Assembly (NCBI RefSeq): GCF_014195655.1
Contig: NZ_JACICD010000002.1
Location: forward strand, 62,001 to 126,000
Length of the DNA: 64,000 bases
Reading direction: 5' to 3'
DNA from: Ancylobacter tetraedralis
GTDB lineage: Bacteria; Pseudomonadota; Alphaproteobacteria; Rhizobiales; Xanthobacteraceae
Shown: in pieces, positions 33,272 through 44,913 of the stretch
Layout of the letters: each line of letters begins with the position of its first letter
Numbering within the stretch: position 1 is the stretch's first letter
Notes under the pieces: model-generated
What the model saw: the letters and a program-made list of their open reading frames with translations, nothing else
The model's database searches: none
Told to the model about the DNA's origin: nothing
Program-made: the position numbers and the translations under genes

Positions 33272-33958
33272 CTAACGCCCGCCGAAAATGGCGCTGCCGA
33301 CCCGCACATGGGTCGCGCCCAGCAGGATCGCCGTCTCGAAATCCCCGCTCATGCCCATGGAGAGGGTCTTGAGCCCGTTGCGCGCGGCGATCCGGCCCAG
33401 CAGCGCGAAATGCGCGGCGGCGGGTTCGTCCGCCGGGGGAATGCACATCAGCCCCTCAATGGTCAGCCCGTGCTCCTCGCGGCAGGCATCGAGGAAGGCA
33501 TCCGCCGCGCCCGGAGCGATGCCGGCCTTCTGCGGCTCCTCGCCGGTATTCACCTGCACCAGCAGGCGCGGCGCCGGCCGCCCTTCCAGCCGCGCGATCT
33601 CCCTGGACAGCGCCTCCGCCAGCGAGGGCCGGTCGAGCGTGTGGATCACGTCGAACAGCGCGAGCGCCTCGCGCACCTTGTTGCTCTGCAGCGGACCGAT
33701 GAGATGCAGTTCGACATCGGGATGGCGCTCCTTGAGGGAAGGCCATTTCCCCTTGGCCTCCTGCACCCGGTTCTCGCCGAACAGCCGCTGGCCTGCCGCC
33801 AGAACCGGCAGGATATGCTCGGCGTCGAAGGTCTTGGAAACGGCGATCAGCTGCACCGTCGCCTCGGCCCGGCCGGCATCGCGACAGGCCTGGGCGATCC
33901 GCCCGCGCACCTGCGCAAGGCGCTCGCTCACGCCGTTCTCACCCGTCACGTCCATCAC
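33272..33958 (-). CDS. YggS/PLPBP-family PLP homeostasis protein
   Basis: This 228-residue single-domain TIM-barrel PLP protein carries the PLP lysine in LIAVSKTFDAEHI. Further landmarks are RLFGENRVQEAKGKW, LHLIGPLQSNKV and the C-terminal phosphate-binding LSMGMSGDFETAI. YggS-family proteins buffer pyridoxal phosphate and affect amino-acid balance but have no known catalysis. Start codons at 33958 and 33955 are equivalent. Confidence 0.92.
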   Translation of the reverse strand: MMDVTGENGVSERLAQVRGRIAQACRDAGRAEATVQLIAVSKTFDAEHILPVLAAGQRLFGENRVQEAKGKWPSLKERHPDVELHLIGPLQSNKVREALALFDVIHTLDRPSLAEALSREIARLEGRPAPRLLVQVNTGEEPQKAGIAPGAADAFLDACREEHGLTIEGLMCIPPADEPAAAHFALLGRIAARNGLKTLSMGMSGDFETAILLGATHVRVGSAIFGGR

Positions 33959-34124
33959 CCGGATCCCCGCTGCCTGGCGCAGGCATGCGAAGCCCCCGCC
34001 ACCTTGTCAAGCAGGCTGTCCATTCGCGTGCGGGCCGGCAAACTTGGCGCCCGACGGCAGGACTTATCCTTGCGGCACTCCGGGGAGGCCCGTAAGTCTA
34101 TGCCAGGCTGGGGCGGTCGGGATC

Positions 34125-35891
34125 GTGAGCGTGGCGAACGAAGTCCGGAAGGTTCAACGCGATCGGCGATCCACAACCCGTCCGAGCGGCCCGCGCCCGC
34201 GCACGGTGCGTCTGCGCCTGCGGCTGTTCCTCTTCGCCGCCGTCGCCATGACGCTCGTCATCGCCGAACGAACCATCAGCCTCATCCACCTCCACGCCGA
34301 CAATCTCGCGGCGGCCGAGAGCCATGTGATGGATCTGGCGGAGCGCAGCGTCGGCCATTACCGGCAGACCATCGCCGTCGCCCAGGCGGTGCTGCTGACC
34401 CTCGCGTCCGACAGGCATGTGATCGCCGGCGCCGAAACCGGCCTCCCGCCGATCGCGGCCGATGAGCCGTCCGGCGCGCCCAGTTCCAGCGCGTGCGCGG
34501 CACTCACGCCGGTGAGCGATGCCTTCGCCGAGATCGATTCGCTTTCCCTCGTCACGCGCGACGGCATCATACGCTGTTCGACGGTACCGAGCGCCGTCGG
34601 CCTCGATATCTCGAGCCGCAGCTACACACGGATCGCCCTGCGCGGCATTGCCAATATCGAATCGGTCCGGCGCAGCCTCGTCATCGATCGGCCGGCGATC
34701 TATGCGGCGCAACCGATTGCGGCCGGGAACGACACCGGCGTGCTCGCCGTGATCCTCGCCCGCGTCAGCATGGCGGAGCTGTTTCCGGGCGGCACGTTCG
34801 CCGAACTCGGGCCGGGCGGGCAGGCCATGGTCGTGGGCCCGGATGGAACGCTGCTCACCGCCTATCCCGAAGGCACCTATGGCATGGGGCTCGACCTCAG
34901 CCACACGGCGCCGGTGGCGAAGGCGATGATGTACACGAGGGGCACGGTTCTCGCGGCCGGGCCCGACGGGGCGCAGCGCATTTATGCCTATGCCCGGCTA
35001 CCCGGCACCAACATGCATCTGCTGGTGGGGGTCGACCAGAACTCGGCGCTCGGCCCTGCCGAGCGCGCCGCCTGGCACGCGGGACTGACCATGCTGGCCA
35101 TCGGGCTCGCGGTGCTCATTGGGCTGGCGATGATCGGCGAGCGGCTGATCGTGGTGCCGATCCGATCCCTGGCCGCCCGCCTGGTCCGCTTCGGCCATGG
35201 CGATGCCAACGCGTTGCAGGTCCGGGAGCGGGTCGCCGAACTGCAGCCGCTCGCGGTCGCGTTCGAGACGATGGCAAACGAACTCTCCGCGCGCGAGACG
35301 GCCCTGCGCAATGCGAACCGCCACCTCAACTCGCTTGCCAGCCTCGATGCGCTTACCGGCATCCCCAACCGGCGCAGCTTCGACGCCGTGCTGCCGCTGC
35401 AATGGAACAAAGCCCCGCAGCTCGCGCTGCTGATGATCGATATCGACAACTTCAAGCTGTACAATGATCATTACGGCCACAAGGAGGGCGATCGCTGCAT
35501 TCGCTCGGTGGCGCAGGCGCTGGCGACGACGGTGCGTGGAAGCGATGTGATTGCCCGCATCGGCGGCGAGGAATTCGCGGTGCTGATGCCCGATGCCGAT
35601 ATCGGCACGGCCGCCGATGTCGCGGACCGGCTGCGCCGCGCCGTCGAAGCTCTCGCCATTCCGCACGCGAACGCGGCCGGGGTCGTGACGGTCAGCGTGG
35701 GCGCGGCCGCCTGCCAGCCGGCACCCAGCCTGTCGCCCTCGGAACTCTTCGTCGCCGCCGATCAAGCACTCTATGCCGCCAAGCGCGCGGGGCGTAACGG
35801 GGTGCGGCGGGCGGACGCCCCGGCGCTGCACGGCGTCGCGTCCAGCCCCGAGGAGGGCCGACCGGGCGGCGGCACGGATGCTGGCGGTTGA
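34125..35891 (+). CDS. Membrane diguanylate cyclase with periplasmic sensor
   Basis: This 588-residue protein has a basic cytoplasmic N-terminus, a transmembrane helix (about residues 30-48, LFLFAAVAMTLVI) and a CACHE-like periplasmic sensor to about residue 315. A second helix, a HAMP-like segment (VVPIRSLAARLVRFGHGDAN) and a GGDEF domain follow. The active-site motif is RIGGEEFAV and would make cyclic di-GMP. An RxxD inhibitory site (RGSD) sits five residues before it, so product inhibition is likely. I use the GTG at 34125. A GTG at 34131 and an ATG at 34248 are alternatives. The sensed signal is unknown. Confidence 0.85.
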   Translation: MSVANEVRKVQRDRRSTTRPSGPRPRTVRLRLRLFLFAAVAMTLVIAERTISLIHLHADNLAAAESHVMDLAERSVGHYRQTIAVAQAVLLTLASDRHVIAGAETGLPPIAADEPSGAPSSSACAALTPVSDAFAEIDSLSLVTRDGIIRCSTVPSAVGLDISSRSYTRIALRGIANIESVRRSLVIDRPAIYAAQPIAAGNDTGVLAVILARVSMAELFPGGTFAELGPGGQAMVVGPDGTLLTAYPEGTYGMGLDLSHTAPVAKAMMYTRGTVLAAGPDGAQRIYAYARLPGTNMHLLVGVDQNSALGPAERAAWHAGLTMLAIGLAVLIGLAMIGERLIVVPIRSLAARLVRFGHGDANALQVRERVAELQPLAVAFETMANELSARETALRNANRHLNSLASLDALTGIPNRRSFDAVLPLQWNKAPQLALLMIDIDNFKLYNDHYGHKEGDRCIRSVAQALATTVRGSDVIARIGGEEFAVLMPDADIGTAADVADRLRRAVEALAIPHANAAGVVTVSVGAAACQPAPSLSPSELFVAADQALYAAKRAGRNGVRRADAPALHGVASSPEEGRPGGGTDAGG

Positions 35892-35992
35892 CCCGACGCA
35901 TCAAACCGTGCCTAGTCGCGCGCCGTCGGTGCTTTTCGCCACCTTGCGCCTGACGACATCCACCGAAGACCAAGCCTGCCCGAGACCCGAGC

Positions 35993-38614
35993 ATGAACAC
36001 CGAGCGCTACAACGCCCGCGAGGCTGAACCCCGCTGGCAGAAGATCTGGGACGAACGCGGAATCTACCGCACCCGCAATGACGACCCGCGTCCCAAATAC
36101 TACGTGCTCGAGATGTTCCCCTACCCGTCCGGGCGCATCCATATCGGCCATGGGCGCAATTATGTCATGGGCGACGTGGTGGCGCGCTTCAAGCGGATGA
36201 AGGGCTTCAATGTCCTGCATCCCATGGGCTGGGACGCCTTCGGCCTGCCGGCCGAGAATGCGGCTATCGAGCGCAACACCCATCCCGGCATCTGGACCTA
36301 CGAGAACATCGCCACCATGCGCGAGCAGCTCAAGCTGCTCGGCCTGTCACTGGACTGGTCCCGCGAGATCGCCACCTGCGATCCCTCCTATTATGGCGAG
36401 CAGCAGCGCATCTTCCTTGAGTTTCTCCAGGGCGGGTTCGTCTATCGCCGCGAGAGCGAAGTGAACTGGGACCCGGTCGACAATACCGTGCTCGCCAACG
36501 AGCAGGTGATCGACGGACGTGGCTGGCGCTCGGGCGCCCTTGTCGAGCGGCGCAAGCTCGCCCAGTGGTTCTTCCGCATCTCCGACGCCTCCGAGGAACT
36601 GCTGGCGGGCCTCGATACGCTGGAGCGCTGGCCCGACAAGGTGCGCCTGATGCAGCGCAACTGGATCGGCCGTTCCGAAGGGCTGCATGTCCGCTTCGCG
36701 CTGGAGAACGCGCCTGCCGGTCTGCCGCAGGAGATCAAGGTCTACACCACCCGGCCGGACACGCTGTTCGGCGCCTCCTTCCTCGCCCTCTCGCCCGGCC
36801 ACCCGCTGACCGAGGCACTGGCAGCGGCGGATCCCTCGCTCAAGGTGTTTGTCGAGGAATGCCGTCGCGGCGGCACCTCCACCGCCGAGATCGAGACGCA
36901 GGAGAAGATGGGCTACGATACCGGCCTCACCGTGCGCCACCCGCTGGGCGGCGCGGCGGTGCCGGTCTACGTCGCCAATTTCGTGCTGATGGAATATGGC
37001 ACCGGCGCCATTTTCGGCTGCCCGGCCCATGACCAGCGCGACCATGACTTCGCCCGCAAATACGGCCTGCCCATCACCCCCGTGGTGCTGCCGCCCGATG
37101 TCGACCCCGCCACTTTCTCGGTCGCGGATGCGCCGTATGATGGCGACGGCACGCTGTTCAACTCGCGTTTCCTCGACGGCCTCGCCGTGCCGGCCGCGAA
37201 GGAAGCGATAGCGCTCCGGCTGGAAAACGAGATCCTCGGCAATGCGCCGGTCGGCGAGCGCGCGGTGAATTACCGCCTGCGCGACTGGGGCATCTCGCGC
37301 CAGCGCTACTGGGGCTGCCCGATCCCCATCATCCATTGCGACAGCTGCGGCCCGGTGCCGGTGCCGCAGGACCAGCTGCCGGTGCGGCTGCCGGAGGATG
37401 TCACCTTCGACCAGCCGGGCAACCCGCTCGACCGCCACCCGACCTGGAAGCATGTCGACTGCCCGCACTGCGGCGCCCCGGCACGGCGCGAAACCGACAC
37501 CATGGACACGTTCGTCGATTCGTCCTGGTATTTCGCCCGCTTCGCCGCCGAACCCGGCACCGCGCCGCTGCAGAAGGCGGCGGCCGACCACTGGCTGCCG
37601 GTGGACCAGTATATTGGCGGCATCGAGCACGCGATCCTGCACCTGCTCTATTCGCGCTTCTTCACCCGCACCCTGGCGAAGATCGGCCGGGTCTCGGTGA
37701 AGGAGCCCTTTGCCGGCCTGTTCACGCAAGGCATGATCGTTCACGAGACCTACAAGGACACGGCCGGCAAGTGGCTGTTCCCCGAGGAGGTCGAGAAACG
37801 CGCCGACGGCAGCGCCGTGCGCGTGGGCACCGACGAGCCTGTGACGGTCGGTCCGCCGGAGAAAATGTCGAAGTCCAAGCGCAACGTGGTGCCGCCGGAA
37901 GTGGTGGCCGACACGTATGGCGTCGACTGCGCCCGCTGGTTCATGCTCTCCGATACGCCTCCCGAGCGCGACAGCGAATGGACCAGCGCCGGCATCGAGG
38001 GCGCGTGGCGCTTTGCCCAGCGCATCTGGCGGATGGTCGGCGACGCCGCCGAACTCACGGCGCCCGACCTCGTCGCTCCCGAAAGTTTCGGGTCCGAATC
38101 GACTTCGCTGCGCCAAGCCTCTCATCGTCTGGCCGCGCTGGTCGAGGAGGATGTCGAGCGCCTGCGCTTCAATGTCGCGGTCGCACGCGTGCACAGCTTT
38201 ACCAACCAGTTCGGCGACGCCATCGCGGCCGCGCGCAAGGGCGCGGCGGGAGAGCCAGTTCCGGCCGATCTCGCCTTCGCGCTGCGCGAGGCGGCGCAGT
38301 TCCTCGTTGCGGTGGTCGCCCCGATGGTGCCCCATCTTGCGGAGGAATGCTGGATCGTGCTCGGGTTGGACGGACTGGCCGCCACTGCGTCATGGCCGGT
38401 GGTCAATCCGGCGCTGCTGGTGGACAATACCGTTACGCTGCCGATTCAGATAAATGGCAAGCGCCGCGGCGAGATCGCCGTCTCGACCGACGCGAGCCCC
38501 GCCGAGGTCGAGAAAGCGGTGCTGGCGCTCGATCTTGTAAGGCAGGCTCTCGACGGACGGCCGCCGAAGCGTATCATCGTGGTGCCGCAGAGGATCGTGA
38601 ATGTCGTCGCTTGA
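35993..38614 (+). CDS. leuS: Leucyl-tRNA synthetase
   Basis: This 873-residue class Ia aminoacyl-tRNA synthetase has the signature motifs HIGHGRNY near residue 51 and KMSKSKRN near residue 624. A connective-peptide editing domain ([20 protein letters not shown]) and a zinc-like CDSCGPVPV module are also present. It charges tRNA-Leu in the cytosol. The length is normal. It overlaps lptE by 14 bp, and leuS-lptE-holA is a conserved alphaproteobacterial operon. Confidence 0.97.
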   Translation: MNTERYNAREAEPRWQKIWDERGIYRTRNDDPRPKYYVLEMFPYPSGRIHIGHGRNYVMGDVVARFKRMKGFNVLHPMGWDAFGLPAENAAIERNTHPGIWTYENIATMREQLKLLGLSLDWSREIATCDPSYYGEQQRIFLEFLQGGFVYRRESEVNWDPVDNTVLANEQVIDGRGWRSGALVERRKLAQWFFRISDASEELLAGLDTLERWPDKVRLMQRNWIGRSEGLHVRFALENAPAGLPQEIKVYTTRPDTLFGASFLALSPGHPLTEALAAADPSLKVFVEECRRGGTSTAEIETQEKMGYDTGLTVRHPLGGAAVPVYVANFVLMEYGTGAIFGCPAHDQRDHDFARKYGLPITPVVLPPDVDPATFSVADAPYDGDGTLFNSRFLDGLAVPAAKEAIALRLENEILGNAPVGERAVNYRLRDWGISRQRYWGCPIPIIHCDSCGPVPVPQDQLPVRLPEDVTFDQPGNPLDRHPTWKHVDCPHCGAPARRETDTMDTFVDSSWYFARFAAEPGTAPLQKAAADHWLPVDQYIGGIEHAILHLLYSRFFTRTLAKIGRVSVKEPFAGLFTQGMIVHETYKDTAGKWLFPEEVEKRADGSAVRVGTDEPVTVGPPEKMSKSKRNVVPPEVVADTYGVDCARWFMLSDTPPERDSEWTSAGIEGAWRFAQRIWRMVGDAAELTAPDLVAPESFGSESTSLRQASHRLAALVEEDVERLRFNVAVARVHSFTNQFGDAIAAARKGAAGEPVPADLAFALREAAQFLVAVVAPMVPHLAEECWIVLGLDGLAATASWPVVNPALLVDNTVTLPIQINGKRRGEIAVSTDASPAEVEKAVLALDLVRQALDGRPPKRIIVVPQRIVNVVA

Positions 38615-39209
38615 CCAGATGAAACGCACGCCGTCCCGTCGCCTGTTCGGCCTTGCCGCTGCCGGCCTGCTGGCCTTCGCCGTGGCGGGCTGCTTCAAGC
38701 CCATGTACGCGCAGGATACCGCCGACGGTGGCAATCTCACCGAGCGGCTGGGCGACATCCAGGTGGTGTTCGCCTCCGGTCGCATCGGCAATGAGGTGCG
38801 CAACGACTTGATCTTCGCCCTCACCGGCGGCGCGGGAAACCCGGCAAATGCTCCCTACCGGCTCGAACTGGCGGTGACGGACAGTTCGACTTCGACCGCG
38901 GTGGATTCACTCTCCGGCCTGCCCGAGGTCGAGATGGTGTCGGTGGACGTCAAGTGGCTGCTGTTCGACACCACTCGTACACCAGGTCCCGATGGCAAGC
39001 CTGTGCCGCCCGTGGCGCATGGCAACGCCTTCGGCAAGGCCTCGCTCTATAGCGGCTACCAGCGCTTCGCTCGCGCCCGCGCCATTCGCGACGCGCAGAA
39101 CCGCGCCGCCGGTGTCGCTTCGGAAACCATCAAGGGGCAACTCGCCGCCTATTTCATCGCGCCGCCCCCGGCTGCGCCCGCCACGACCGCTTCCACCCCC
39201 AAGAGCTGA
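38601..39209 (+). CDS. lptE: LPS-assembly lipoprotein LptE
   Basis: This 202-residue lipoprotein has signal sequence [14 protein letters not shown] and lipobox VAGC (C31 from this start). LptE sits inside the LptD barrel in the outer membrane and helps deliver LPS to the surface. The [17 protein letters not shown] region and the alternating hydrophobic body fit the family. The start is the ATG at 38601, with AGAGG about 8 nt upstream. The in-frame ATG at 38619 would give a shorter signal peptide and is also plausible. It lies between leuS and holA, as in other bacteria. Confidence 0.9.
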   Translation: MSSLDQMKRTPSRRLFGLAAAGLLAFAVAGCFKPMYAQDTADGGNLTERLGDIQVVFASGRIGNEVRNDLIFALTGGAGNPANAPYRLELAVTDSSTSTAVDSLSGLPEVEMVSVDVKWLLFDTTRTPGPDGKPVPPVAHGNAFGKASLYSGYQRFARARAIRDAQNRAAGVASETIKGQLAAYFIAPPPAAPATTASTPKS

Positions 39210-39214
39210 ACCGC

Positions 39215-40240
39215 ATGGTTGCGGTGCGTCCGGCCGAGGTGGAAGCGACGCTCACGCGCATCGATCCGCTCCGGCCGATCCTGCTGCTGTTCGGTCCGGA
39301 TAGCGGGTTGGTGCGCGAGCGTGCCCGTGCCTATCTCGCGCGCGCCGCCGCCAATTCGACCGATCCCTTTGGCATCACGCGCCTCGACGGCGACGAGATT
39401 TCCGGTGATCCCGGGCGGCTGGTCGACGAGGCCGGCACGGTGGCGCTGTTCGGCGGGCGCCGGGTCGTCTCGCTGCGCGTGGGCTCGCGCAATGTCGTAC
39501 CGGCGGTGGAGGCGCTCCTCGCCGTCCCGCCGAGCGACGCCATCGTCGTGATCGAGGCCGGCGACCTCAAGCGCGGCACCGGGCTGCGCGCGCTGTGCGA
39601 GGCCTCCCCGCACGCCCTTGCCATCGCCTGCTATGCCGACACCGACCGCGACCTGTCGCGCCTCATCGATACGATGACAGCCGAGGCGGGCATCGCGATC
39701 GACCGCGACGCCCGCGCCGAATTGATGGGCCTGTTGGGGAGCGACCGGCTCGCCTCGCGCGGCGAGATCGGCAAGCTGCTGCTCTATGCCGCCGGCGAGC
39801 CGCGCATCACTGCCGAGCATGTACGAGCCATCGTCGGCGACGCCTCCAGCCTCGCGCTCGACGAGATCGTCGATTCCGCCTTTGCCGGCATGAGCGCGGA
39901 AATGTCGTCGGCCTTCGTCAAGGCGACGCAGGAGGGCATGCGGGCCGACATCGTGCTCGGCGCCGTCTGCCGGGGCGCGCAGTCACTGCACCAGCTGCGG
40001 CTCGCGGTGGAGGGCGGCGCCAGTGTCGAGCGGGCGATGGATGGGGCCCGGCCGGCGCTTCACTTCCGGCGCAAGCCGCTGATCGAGAAGGCCCTGCGCA
40101 GCTGGAGCGCAGCCCGGCTACAGGCCGCGCTGCTCACGCTGGACGATGCGCTTCTGGCCGCGCGGCGCAGCGCCGCTCTCGGCCCGGCCTTGGCCGAGCG
40201 CGCGCTGTTCCAGCTCGCCGCGGCGGCGCGGCGGGGCTGA
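39215..40240 (+). CDS. holA: DNA polymerase III delta subunit
   Basis: This 341-residue clamp-loader subunit opens the beta sliding clamp. It shows the delta-type AAA+ organisation without a Walker A motif. The N-terminus contains ILLLFGPDSGLVRERARAYL, which contacts the clamp, and RGTGLRALCE and LGSDRLASRGEIGKLLLYA lie further in. It begins 6 bp after lptE, so leuS-lptE-holA is one operon. Confidence 0.92.
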   Translation: MVAVRPAEVEATLTRIDPLRPILLLFGPDSGLVRERARAYLARAAANSTDPFGITRLDGDEISGDPGRLVDEAGTVALFGGRRVVSLRVGSRNVVPAVEALLAVPPSDAIVVIEAGDLKRGTGLRALCEASPHALAIACYADTDRDLSRLIDTMTAEAGIAIDRDARAELMGLLGSDRLASRGEIGKLLLYAAGEPRITAEHVRAIVGDASSLALDEIVDSAFAGMSAEMSSAFVKATQEGMRADIVLGAVCRGAQSLHQLRLAVEGGASVERAMDGARPALHFRRKPLIEKALRSWSAARLQAALLTLDDALLAARRSAALGPALAERALFQLAAAARRG

Positions 40241-40243
40241 GGC

Positions 40244-41158
<915 letters not shown>

Positions 41159-41167
41159 GGCGTTCTC

Positions 41168-42037
41168 CTACGCTGCCGCTGTCGCGCGCAGGGCGCGCTC
41201 CCTCTGGATTATTTCGGATGCGAGACGAAGATAGGCCTGCGATCCCACGCATTTCAGATCGTAGAGCAGCACCGGCTTGCCGTAGGACGGTGCCTCGGAC
41301 ACCCGCACATTGCGCGGAATGATCGTCTCATAGACCTTGTCGCCCATGAACTGACGCACATCCTGAACCACCTGGGCGGAGAGGTTGTTGCGCGAATCGA
41401 ACATGGTCAGCACGATGCCATGGATGGTGAGCTGCGGGTTGAGCGTGGTGCGCACCTGCTCCACCGTCTTCAGCAGCTGCGACAGCCCTTCCAGCGCGAA
41501 GAACTCGCATTGCAGCGGCACCAGGATGGCATTGGCCGCCGCCATCGCATTGACCGTGATCAGGTTCAGCGAGGGCGGGCAGTCGATCAGCACGTAGCTG
41601 TAGGGCGTTTCGTTTCGGCTGTCTAACGATCCGCTGTCCCGCCCGCCATTGAGGCCACGGATGGCATCGCGCAGGCGATAGGCACGGTCACGCTGGCTGG
41701 CCAGTTCGAGTTCGAGGCCTGAGAGATCCATGGTCGACGGCGCGATATGCAGCCGGGGCACCGCCGTCTCCAGCACCGCCTCGCGCAGGCTGACATCGCC
41801 GGTCAGCACGTCATAGGTGGAGACACGGCGGCTGCGCCGGTCGATACCGAGCCCGGTGGACGCATTGCCCTGCGGATCGAGATCGACGATCAGCACGCTC
41901 TCGCCGATCGCCGCCAGCGCCGTGCCGAGATTGATCGCCGTCGTCGTCTTGCCCACCCCGCCCTTCTGGTTGGCGAGGGCGAGAACCCGTGGCAGCCCAT
42001 AGGGCGCAGCAGGCACGAGCGGAAACTCGTCGGTCAT
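41168..42037 (-). CDS. parA: Chromosome-partitioning ATPase ParA
   Basis: This 289-residue deviant-Walker ATPase has KGGVGKTTTAIN near residue 29, the Walker A' motif DLDPQGNASTGLGID and VLIDCPPSLNLITVN. It binds the nucleoid and, with ParB-parS, separates new origins. Its length is that of a chromosomal rather than plasmid ParA, since it lacks the plasmid N-terminal HTH. It is downstream of rsmG, in the standard rsmG-parA-parB order. Confidence 0.97.
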   Translation of the reverse strand: MTDEFPLVPAAPYGLPRVLALANQKGGVGKTTTAINLGTALAAIGESVLIVDLDPQGNASTGLGIDRRSRRVSTYDVLTGDVSLREAVLETAVPRLHIAPSTMDLSGLELELASQRDRAYRLRDAIRGLNGGRDSGSLDSRNETPYSYVLIDCPPSLNLITVNAMAAANAILVPLQCEFFALEGLSQLLKTVEQVRTTLNPQLTIHGIVLTMFDSRNNLSAQVVQDVRQFMGDKVYETIIPRNVRVSEAPSYGKPVLLYDLKCVGSQAYLRLASEIIQRERALRATAAA

Positions 42038-42076
42038 GTCAGCGATCCCGATGCGAATGCGGCCTTGGACAAGCCA

Positions 42077-42775
42077 TCACGGTGCCGATTTCAGCGGCGT
42101 CGCGGCGTCGACAATCAGGATACGCCCGCCGCGATCGGTCAGACTCTCCTGAATTCTGCTGTTGATTCTCCAAGATTTAGCTGACTCGGTCAATTCGTTA
42201 TCAACATCTTGACCTTTCAGAAACAGACCCACCGCTCCTTGCGCAAGGAAAGGATGCGCAAGCTCCAGCAGGCGCGGCAATGGTGCAAGCGCGCGGGCCG
42301 AGACAATCTCGACGCCGGCAGCGATCCGGGCCGCCACCTGCTCGATGCGGGCCGGCAGCACCGTCACCGGCAGTTCGGCGATCCGCGCCGCCTCGCGCAG
42401 GAAGGCCGCCTTGCGTGTGTCGCTCTCCACCAGCGTCACATCCGCGCCCGCCCGCTCCGCCAGCACGGCGGCGACGACCAGGCCGGGAAACCCGCCGCCG
42501 GAGCCGAGATCGACCCAGCGCCGCGCCTCCCCCGCGAGCGGCACGAGCTGCAGCGAGTCGGCGACATGGCGGGTCCACACCCGCGGTAGGCTCGCCGGCG
42601 CGACCAGGTTGATAGTGCGCTGCCACTTCTCCAGCAGCGCGACGATGGCGGCGAGCCGGTCCTCTGTTTCACGTGAAACAGGGGTCAGTCGCAGCGCCTG
42701 GGCGCGGTCGGAGAGAGCGGCGTCGGTGGAGGAAGGGCCGGACGGGTCAGGCGCTTTCGAATCATTCGCGTTCAT
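42077..42775 (-). CDS. rsmG: 16S rRNA (guanine-527-N7)-methyltransferase RsmG
   Basis: This 232-residue SAM-dependent methyltransferase has the Rossmann motif [15 protein letters not shown] and [36 protein letters not shown] is also typical. RsmG methylates 16S rRNA G527, and its loss gives low-level streptomycin resistance in other bacteria. The N-terminus carries about 25 extra Ala/Ser/Pro residues. A parS site lies within the gene at 42665-42680, encoding part of LTPVSRETE. Confidence 0.95.
   Translation of the reverse strand: MNANDSKAPDPSGPSSTDAALSDRAQALRLTPVSRETEDRLAAIVALLEKWQRTINLVAPASLPRVWTRHVADSLQLVPLAGEARRWVDLGSGGGFPGLVVAAVLAERAGADVTLVESDTRKAAFLREAARIAELPVTVLPARIEQVAARIAAGVEIVSARALAPLPRLLELAHPFLAQGAVGLFLKGQDVDNELTESAKSWRINSRIQESLTDRGGRILIVDAATPLKSAP
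42665..42680. other. parS: parS centromere site inside rsmG
   Basis: TGTTTCACGTGAAACA is a perfect 16-bp match to the universal parS consensus. It lies in the 5' part of rsmG. ParB encoded at 40244-41158 should bind it. Confidence 0.95.
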
Positions 42776-42799
42776 GGGGCAACTATAGCGCGCCCGGCC

Positions 42800-44659
42800 C
42801 TATCGCGCCCGCCGCGCATGCGCCGCCAGCAGCGCCAGCGCCGCCGGCGTCATCCCGTCGATCCGGCCCGCCTGACCAATGGTACGGGGCCGAATCGAAT
42901 CCAGCTTGGCCTTGATCTCATTGGAGAGACCCGCGACGGAGCGATAATCGAGTTCCGGCAAGGCTGCGGCCTCGTCACGCCGGAAGGTCGCGATATCCGC
43001 CTCCTGGCGGTGGAGATAGACCGCATATTTGGCATCGATCTCCAGCTGCTCGCCGATGCGCGGATCCTCGCCCGCAGCCTCGGGCCAGATGCGGCAGATG
43101 TCGGCCCACGCCACATGCGGGTAGGACAGCAGGTCGAAGGCGCTGCGCCGCTGACCGTCGCGGTTGAGGGCCAGTCCGTGCCGGTCGCCCTCCCCCGGCG
43201 TCAGCGAGACCGAGCCGCTCCATTCCCGCACCCGCGCGAGCGCGCCGCTCTTGATCGCGAAGTGGGTCCGCCGCGCGACACCGACCAGCCCGAGCGTCTC
43301 GCCGCGCCCGGTCAGGCGCTGGTCGGCATTATCGGCGCGTAGCGACAGGCGATATTCCGCTCGCGAGGTGAACATGCGATAGGGTTCGCTCACACCCCGC
43401 GTCACCAGATCATCGATCATCACGCCGATATAGGCCTCGGCGCGGTCGAAGGTGACACCATCCGCGCCATCGGCGCGACGGGCGGCGTTCAGCCCCGCCA
43501 CCAGCCCCTGGGCGGCCGCCTCCTCATAGCCCGTCGTGCCGTTGATCTGGCCAGCGAGGAACAGTCCCCGCGCCTTGCGGGCCTCCAGCGTCGGCTCCAG
43601 CTCGCGCGGATCGACATGATCATATTCGATGGCATAGCCGGGCCGCAGCATGCGCACCCGCTCGAGCCCCGGAATCGTTGCGAGCAAGGCGAGCTGCGCG
43701 TCCTCCGGCAACGAGGTGGAAATGCCGTTGGGATAGACGGTCGGGTCGTCCAGACCCTCCGGCTCCAGGAAGATCTGGTGCCCGTCACGCTCGCCGAAGC
43801 GGACGATCTTGTCCTCGATCGAGGGGCAATAGCGCGGGCCAACGCTCTGGATGTTCCCCGAATACATCGCCGACCGCGCGATGTTGGCGCGGATGACCTC
43901 ATGCGTCGCCGGCGTGGTGCGGGTGATGCCGCACTGAATCTGCGGGTTGGTGATGGCCGCCGTGAGCGTCGAGAACGGTTCGGGCGGCGTATCGCCGTCC
44001 TGCATGTCCAGCCCCGCCCAATCAATGGTGCGGCCATCGAGGCGCGGCGGCGTGCCGGTCTTCAGTCGGCCGAGCGCCAGGCCCAGACGCGCGAGCGAGC
44101 CCGAGAGACCGCGCGCCGGGGCCTCGCCCATGCGCCCCGCCGGCATCTGCCGGTCGCCGATATGGATGAGCCCGTTGAGGAAGGTGCCGGTCGTCACCAC
44201 CACGGCGCCGGCCGACATCGTCCGACCGTCGAGCAGCCGGAGGCCGGCAACGCGGCCTTCGCGCAGCAGGAGTTCATTCGCCTCCCCTTCCACAACAGAT
44301 AGGTTCGGCTGCGAATCGATCTCGCGCTGCATCGCCTGCGCGTAAAGCTTGCGGTCGGCCTGGGCCCGCGGGCCGCGCACGGCCGGGCCCTTGCGCCGGT
44401 TCAGCACCCGAAACTGAATGCCGCCCTGGTCGGCCACGCGGCCCATCAGCCCGTCCAGCGCATCGATTTCGCGCACCAGATGGCCCTTGCCGAGCCCACC
44501 AATCGCCGGGTTGCACGACATCGTGCCGATCGTGGCGCGCGAATGCGTGACCAGCGCCGTGCGCGCCCCCAGCCTCGCGGCGGCGGCGGCGGCTTCCGTA
44601 CCAGCGTGACCGCCGCCGATGACGACGACGTCGAAGGAAAGATCAGCCTGATGCGTCAT
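42800..44659 (-). CDS. mnmG: tRNA uridine-34 carboxymethylaminomethyl-modifying enzyme MnmG
   Basis: This 619-residue FAD protein has [20 protein letters not shown] at the N-terminus, the signature motifs [20 protein letters not shown] and [13 protein letters not shown], and a C-terminal tRNA-interaction domain. With MnmE it makes the 5-carboxymethylaminomethyl group at wobble U34. I start it at [13 protein letters not shown]; in-frame codons upstream are not conserved. It is followed 24 bp later by rsmG. Confidence 0.96.
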   Translation of the reverse strand: MTHQADLSFDVVVIGGGHAGTEAAAAAARLGARTALVTHSRATIGTMSCNPAIGGLGKGHLVREIDALDGLMGRVADQGGIQFRVLNRRKGPAVRGPRAQADRKLYAQAMQREIDSQPNLSVVEGEANELLLREGRVAGLRLLDGRTMSAGAVVVTTGTFLNGLIHIGDRQMPAGRMGEAPARGLSGSLARLGLALGRLKTGTPPRLDGRTIDWAGLDMQDGDTPPEPFSTLTAAITNPQIQCGITRTTPATHEVIRANIARSAMYSGNIQSVGPRYCPSIEDKIVRFGERDGHQIFLEPEGLDDPTVYPNGISTSLPEDAQLALLATIPGLERVRMLRPGYAIEYDHVDPRELEPTLEARKARGLFLAGQINGTTGYEEAAAQGLVAGLNAARRADGADGVTFDRAEAYIGVMIDDLVTRGVSEPYRMFTSRAEYRLSLRADNADQRLTGRGETLGLVGVARRTHFAIKSGALARVREWSGSVSLTPGEGDRHGLALNRDGQRRSAFDLLSYPHVAWADICRIWPEAAGEDPRIGEQLEIDAKYAVYLHRQEADIATFRRDEAAALPELDYRSVAGLSNEIKAKLDSIRPRTIGQAGRIDGMTPAALALLAAHARRAR

Positions 44660-44797
44660 GGGTCCGGCGATGTCTGGCAATGTCTGGGATGACGGGCGGC
44701 GGCTCCTGGCGAGCTGCGGCGATGGCGGCACAAAGCCCTGTCCCCGCCCCCGCGTCAAGCGCCACGGGGTTGAGGTTCGGTCACGGGCTCGGAACGC

Positions 44798-44813
44798 GGT
44801 TTCACGTGAAACA
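44798..44813. other. parS: parS centromere site
   Basis: GGTTTCACGTGAAACA matches the 16-bp parS consensus at 15 of 16 positions, with an intact 14-bp palindromic core GTTTCACGTGAAAC at 44799-44812. It lies between mnmE and mnmG. Confidence 0.9.
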
Positions 44814-44847
44814 TTCCGTCGGCGAATCGAGTGGGATGAAGGGCCTC

Positions 44848-44863
44848 TGTTTCACGTGAAACG
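44848..44863. other. parS: parS centromere site
   Basis: TGTTTCACGTGAAACG matches parS at 15 of 16 positions, with the 14-bp core intact. It is 50 bp from the neighbouring site, close to five helical turns centre to centre. Confidence 0.9.
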
Positions 44864-44913
44864 CGGCGCGATCCCATCCGGGTCTGCGGGCGCGCCCGGC
44901 CACCGGCCTCGCA

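Larger units (their letters stand above)
44660..44913. other. mnmE-mnmG intergenic region with two parS sites
   Basis: This 254-bp gap between two minus-strand genes contains two near-perfect parS sites 50 bp apart, listed separately. It is also the likely site of an mnmG promoter, although no convincing -35/-10 pair is visible. Confidence 0.7.
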
